Shown here one piece after another: positions 59,761-64,000 of a stretch of DNA of 64,000 bases. Position 1 is the first letter of the stretch, and the number at the start of each line of letters is the position of its first letter. Position numbers and translations under genes: made by a program. The DNA lies in NCBI GenBank assembly GCA_029721435.1, contig CM056576.1, forward strand, positions 113,440,666-113,504,665, given 5' to 3'. This DNA is from Gymnothorax reevesii. Lineage: Eukaryota > Chordata > Actinopteri > Anguilliformes > Muraenidae. The notes below the pieces were generated by a model. That model did no database searches. It was not told where the DNA came from and saw only the letters and a list, made by a program, of their open reading frames with translations.

Positions 59761-60817
59761 CAGGGATAGCTGTGAGTCCATAAACCTTTGAGCCAAAATT
59801 TTAGCCAAACAGGATTTTAATTAGCCAAATTCTACCTGTCTTGGCCAAATGCAAGGCGATTTATAAATTATTACAAGTCACTGTTCGAATAATTAGAGAC
59901 ATATTAATAAATACGTTTTCAGAGAACCCTTCCGATCTCTGACACAACACCCAAGAGTCCCGAGCATTGGACCCGTGTCAGTCAGAGCGCAATTATAGAG
60001 GAGCTAAAGGAAACCTTTATTTATTGCTTTGCAAATATATTTGGATGGAATTTGCTGCATGCATTTGCATTAAACTCACTCTACTTAGAAAAGGTCAGAT
60101 GTCCTTTAAGACTAGTGAACGCAAAAGAAAAGAAAATACATCGGTAAAATCCGGTCCTGTCAATGACTCTAGTCAAGGTGGGAAAAAAAGGTCTGGCCAC
60201 GGAGCGAGTATATTCAAATACCGGCACGCGCATGTCGTGAACAGGCAACGAACATGAGGGTCTGGTTTGATGAGGAGGGACACTGTCTTTTGATCCGAGT
60301 TTATGCATAAGAGACTGTAATATTGTTTTAATAATAATAAAGAACCTTGGCGTGCAGGGTATGGAAGCGATGATTGGGTACAGATGGTAGATTCCTGCCA
60401 GTCTTGTGTCAGTTTGCGCCCATTTTGCGCCCATTTGTGGCGCAGGGAACCAGCATATGGCCCAACTAGACGAGCGGGAATCCCCCAAGTAGTTCTGTAT
60501 ACCACACCGCGGCGCTAGCAGTTTTTGCATAAATTATGATGAGCGGAAAGCATGAAGTTAGGGTGAGACTGAGAGCGGGCGGCCCGGCGGAATGCGTATC
60601 GGAATATCACTGAGGGGAGGGGCTGAAGCGAACTTTATGAAGTGGAGTGGGGAATATGAGAGGCGATACGCATGACAGACAGGAAGATTGATTCTATGTA
60701 CTGCTGGAGCAAAATAATGCTCTTCACCAAATTTTTCGTCACCTTCAGGTTTTTAGTCGCCAGATTGGAGCAACGTTCGCCAATTGGCGATTTGGCGAGC
60801 GGGTAGCGCGATCCCTG
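59761..60817. mobile_element. hAT-like non-autonomous element, CAGGGAT ends
   Basis: It starts CAGGGATAGC and ends GCGATCCCTG. The flanks AGTCAT (59755-59760) and AGTCAA (60818-60823) match at five of six bases. The right side has repeated TTGGCGA/TCGCCA boxes (60765-60800), and the left side has repeated AGCCAAA boxes. Open frames on the minus strand (60081-60530) show no domain. Confidence 0.5.
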
Positions 60818-60823
60818 AGTCAA

Positions 60824-62317
60824 TATAGTATAAACCATTCACTGAAGCGGTGTAATACCATCCAATGCAAAGCTCAATTACTAGTTTCACCAGATGATAG
60901 TTCCTGTTGGACAGTCATTTGAGCATTGTGCTTTCTCCCAGATTTCATAGGCATTATACTTACCAAAGATTTTCATAGTTTTGTCAGTAAACTCAAAGAT
61001 GTTTGTCTGTTTTTAGTCTTCACGTTTGATGTTCATTGCATGGAGTTGTTTGTGACAAAATCCCTTTGCTTGAACCACCACACTCACCCTCAAACTCAGA
61101 CTTCATTTTGATCTCAACTACATACCTGTAAAGTTTGGTGACTGAAATTTATCATGTAGTCAAAATCTGTCCACAGACATTGGTTTAATTTGCACTGGAT
61201 CCTGCTGGAACTGGATCTAAGACCTCTTGGTTTTGTTCTGGTACTTAGTTGTGCAGATCCGGTGCCTTCCGTAACATAAAAAACAGAAATAATAACATAA
61301 AATAAAGTACGGTATACATCTTAAATGGTAAATGGACTGCATTTATGTAGCACTTTCTAGTCACATGACATGATCCCAAAACGCTTTACAATTGGCCTCT
61401 CTCTAAAGGTGTTAAATACAAGACTCCTTGAGATTTAGAATGTTTTACCCCCATCTAGTGTGTCTAGGGAGAATTGCAGTCAAGAACAGTTTATTGGGAT
61501 GAGGTTCTATGTGCAATTCAGTTATGCCATGGTTGTAAAGTGAAATAAATATGACAAATGAACTATTTCAAGTTACGATTCTTTCGTGGTGACTAATGAA
61601 TTAATAAATAAATATATTTTGCAAGATGTAGCCATACCTAATCTATTAAGTTTGATTTCAATGTGTAGAGGTGTTTGAAAATTCATGCATTACCTAACCC
61701 ACAATAAAATGGCTGGCTAGCACAAGCTGGCTGTACATCCAGCCATATACCTCTTCATCTTAGTAAACATGGCTAGCTAGGTTATTGTAAGTATTTATTC
61801 AGAGTCAAAGTTTTACTTTGGATGTTGCAGTATAGGGTTTGTTAACTTGCAACATAGTTCCTAGCCAGCAAACTGGCAATTGTAGGAATTCTGCCACAGA
61901 GATGTACAGGCTTAGTTGCTTACCAAAGGATGTGTTTAATCAACTTATGCAATCAAGTGATCTTAGCCTGTGTGGTTGATTAGTTTTATCAAGTGTGCCT
62001 CTGCTCAGTTGGAATGACAATCTGCAGCCCCCTGGCCCTTTCCCAGACCAGTTTTAGAGCCCTGCTTTAACCAATCATTATGGAACCTGATTTGATTATG
62101 CCACGCGGCACAATGCCCTAGTACAAGTAAAAAAGGAACTGCATCAGAGACTATAATTACTGTAGTCCAGTTCAGCTGTGGAATCATGGGAAATTACAAA
62201 TACTGAAGATAGTGGTAAGAGTATTATACCCAGTTCCCTTTTGCTGGCTACATTTGCAGAGGCTCACTGATTAGCACAGTTCCTTTCAATTTATGTGCCG
62301 TACTTGCCCAATGTAAT
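60824..62317. other. Unassigned DNA
   Basis: Nothing supported as a gene or element. Confidence 0.5.
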
Positions 62318-62684
62318 TTAGCCAAGTAAAACATGTTCCTGGGTCAACAACTCACATTTCAAGCCAGGACCACCATTTCAATCAACCAATCATAGCCCTC
62401 TGACATAAGTGTGCTGCTCCTGATCTTCTTTTAAAATTCCATCTTGCTTCAAAATTATAACAACATTTCCAAATCAAAGTAGGTGCAATTGAGCAATATA
62501 CTCTGTACTACTGAAGAAAATCCATAACTGCATGTCTGTTAGTAACATTTAACTTTTATAGTCTAGTACATACCTAGACTGAAAATCATAGTGATGTCAG
62601 AGGGCTGTGATTGTCTGATTGCACAATTAGCCCAAGATCATGATCTGGGATACCAATACTGGATCATATTTTACTTGGTTAAGG
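62318..62684. mobile_element. Foldback MITE
   Basis: GCCAAGTAAAACATG at the left is matched in inverse by CATATTTTACTTGG at the right. Further in, AATCATAGCCCTCTGACAT pairs with ATGTCAGAGGGCTGTGATT. The arms are about 90-100 bases, imperfect, with about 180 bases between. No protein is encoded. Confidence 0.6.
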
Positions 62685-63366
62685 GGACTTATTGTTAAGC
62701 AAACATTTTTTCCAAAATATTCACTTTTTAAACTAAGAATTATTATCAAAATAATTCTATTAGAAATTGGCAATTAAAACATTTGTAGTATCACATCAGT
62801 GGTTGCCATGGCAATGGCCATTATAATGAATATAGATACTTAGAGAAATGCAGTTATTGAGTTAACTTAACAGTGTTTGGTTATAATTTCAGCTGTAATG
62901 TGAAGGGAAAAACCTTCCTAATGTCACTACAGAGCTTTTTTTCCAGGTTTCTATGTTTTAGTATTGATTTTGCCCCCCCTAAATCAATATCGGCGGGAAA
63001 CCGCTAATTAAATATGCATATTTTGATTTACTCATATTCAGAGGTACATATTGCAAAAAGAGCTCTGTACAGACATAGATCATCACAAAATGAAGAAAAC
63101 TGCCAATTATGAAGTACAGTTGCTGAGAAATCTGTATTTTCTGGTTGAAAATCAGTATTTTTAGAAAAACGTGATTTTAATTCGGCAGTAATAATGTGAT
63201 CGAAGTTTGACAGTAATGTTCTCAGGAGGAATACATTTACTATTTTGTTTTTAGTGGTTTTTAGAGTTTTTTTACCTACTTAAAAGGCACCAGCCTCATA
63301 AGTTACTCCCTCTTCGTCAATCTGTGTTTCTTCCCTAGTTTTATGTGCTTGTCGAGTGTCTATTCC
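62685..63366. other. Unassigned DNA
   Basis: Nothing supported. Confidence 0.5.
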
Positions 63367-64000
63367 AGGCCCGGCGCTAGAACAGGGAATTGGGGGGGCA
63401 CAGACACGCACCTTTATGTCAATTAGGATAGTCCTGGCTAGTTCTCAATTATTTTCCTATATTGACGCGTTTTTCAATTATCGTAATTGGCAACTGATAT
63501 GGTTTCTCGCCATATATGATCTAAAAGCGATGAAATCATGGGGTAAACTCTGTAGAACAGAGAATTGGGTTGCACAAAACATCCGTTTAAAACAATTATT
63601 AGTCCTGACCTGTTCTCAGTCATTTTCATAATTAACAGAAAGTTCAATCCGAGAGCGCTCCGCACTTAACAGGTGCTGCTTGTCTCCTCAATTAGGCAAG
63701 ACGACAATCATTCATCTGGATGCGTATTTGCTTAATTTACATGAACGTTATTCAAAATTACTCTCCGTATTGAGTGAATAAAGTGGCAAGTGGCAGAGAA
63801 ATAGGCTATAAGAAGCGAGCGGCTCAAACCATTTGCGCAGGTATGCAATTTTGAATAACGTTGATTTAAATTCAGTAAATACGCGTCCAGCTGAATGATT
63901 GTCCTCCTACCTGATCGGGGAGAACAAGCAGCATCTGTTAAGTGCGGAGTGCTCTCGGAGTGAACCTTTTGTTAATCATGAAAATGACTGAGAACAGGTC
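63367..64000. mobile_element. Inverted-repeat element running off the window
   Basis: 63606-63764 and 63842-64000 are inverted copies of about 160 bases: GACCTGTTCTCAGTCATTTT, GCGCTCCGCACTTAACA and GAACGTTATTCAAAATT boxes reappear in complement. The last base of the window is still inside the right arm. A possible outer end GCCCGGCGCTAG lies at 63369. Confidence 0.6.

Noticed and set aside
60081..60530. 149-codon frame on the minus strand.
   Set aside because: Lies inside a non-autonomous CAGGGAT element; no domain, and overlapping frames are also open.

Overview
The window reads as intergenic or intronic DNA from a ray-finned fish. The basis is its repeat content (Tc1-like transposons with fish-type ends, an L2-type LINE with an ATTCT tail, a tRNA-headed SINE, BEL/Pao and Ty3/gypsy fragments, hAT and Harbinger elements) and its AT-rich, stop-dense DNA with no bacterial gene packing. 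The species cannot be named from the sequence. Family names rest on motif and end recognition by eye; no database was searched.

One good host-gene candidate is present: a large open exon on the minus strand (50134-51531) with a splice acceptor in front, a poly(A) signal behind, an internal 71-residue duplication and a C-terminus resembling the C2orf78/DUF4629 family. A broken copy of its 3' end lies 8.6 kb away (58636-59305). No tRNA, rRNA or CRISPR was seen, and no other host exon could be supported.

Layout. 1-6.7 kb: a minisatellite-bearing repeat split by a TAA-flanked Harbinger-like MITE. 6.7-8 kb: a clean LTR with a 5-bp target duplication. 8-22 kb: mostly unassigned DNA with a foldback repeat at 12 kb and Tc1 and SINE relics. 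22-27 kb: L2 reverse transcriptase fused to half a Tc1 element, then a repeat carrying a complete-looking hammerhead ribozyme core, then a second Tc1 element with both ends. 28-31 kb: two elements sharing a TAGGGGAG end. 31-34.6 kb: a BEL/Pao relic cut by a MITE and by a second copy of the 6.7 kb LTR. 35-39 kb: a hAT 5' end with a BED exon, and a hAT nested in a foldback element. 40-46 kb: a 2.5-kb element with 830-bp inverted arms, each holding a Myb/SANT-like mini-ORF and a MITE, then a 390-bp direct repeat pair. 47-49.9 kb: a LINE hosting a perfectly flanked SINE. 50-53 kb: the host-like gene and a Harbinger element keeping only its MADF exon. 53.6-56.6 kb: a 3-kb hAT-like element with 6-bp target duplications and two transposase pieces in opposite orientation. 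57-64 kb: Tc1, gypsy gag, the gene-copy fragment, another CAGGG element and two foldbacks.

The elements do not form a pathway. They form a stack of insertions whose nesting order can often be read. Most coding copies are dead, through stops, frameshifts or truncation. The items of most interest are the hammerhead-like motif at 24720-24756, the intact C2orf78-like exon and its broken copy, the inverted-arm Myb element whose arms end exactly at MITE ends, and the 6-bp-duplication hAT-like element.
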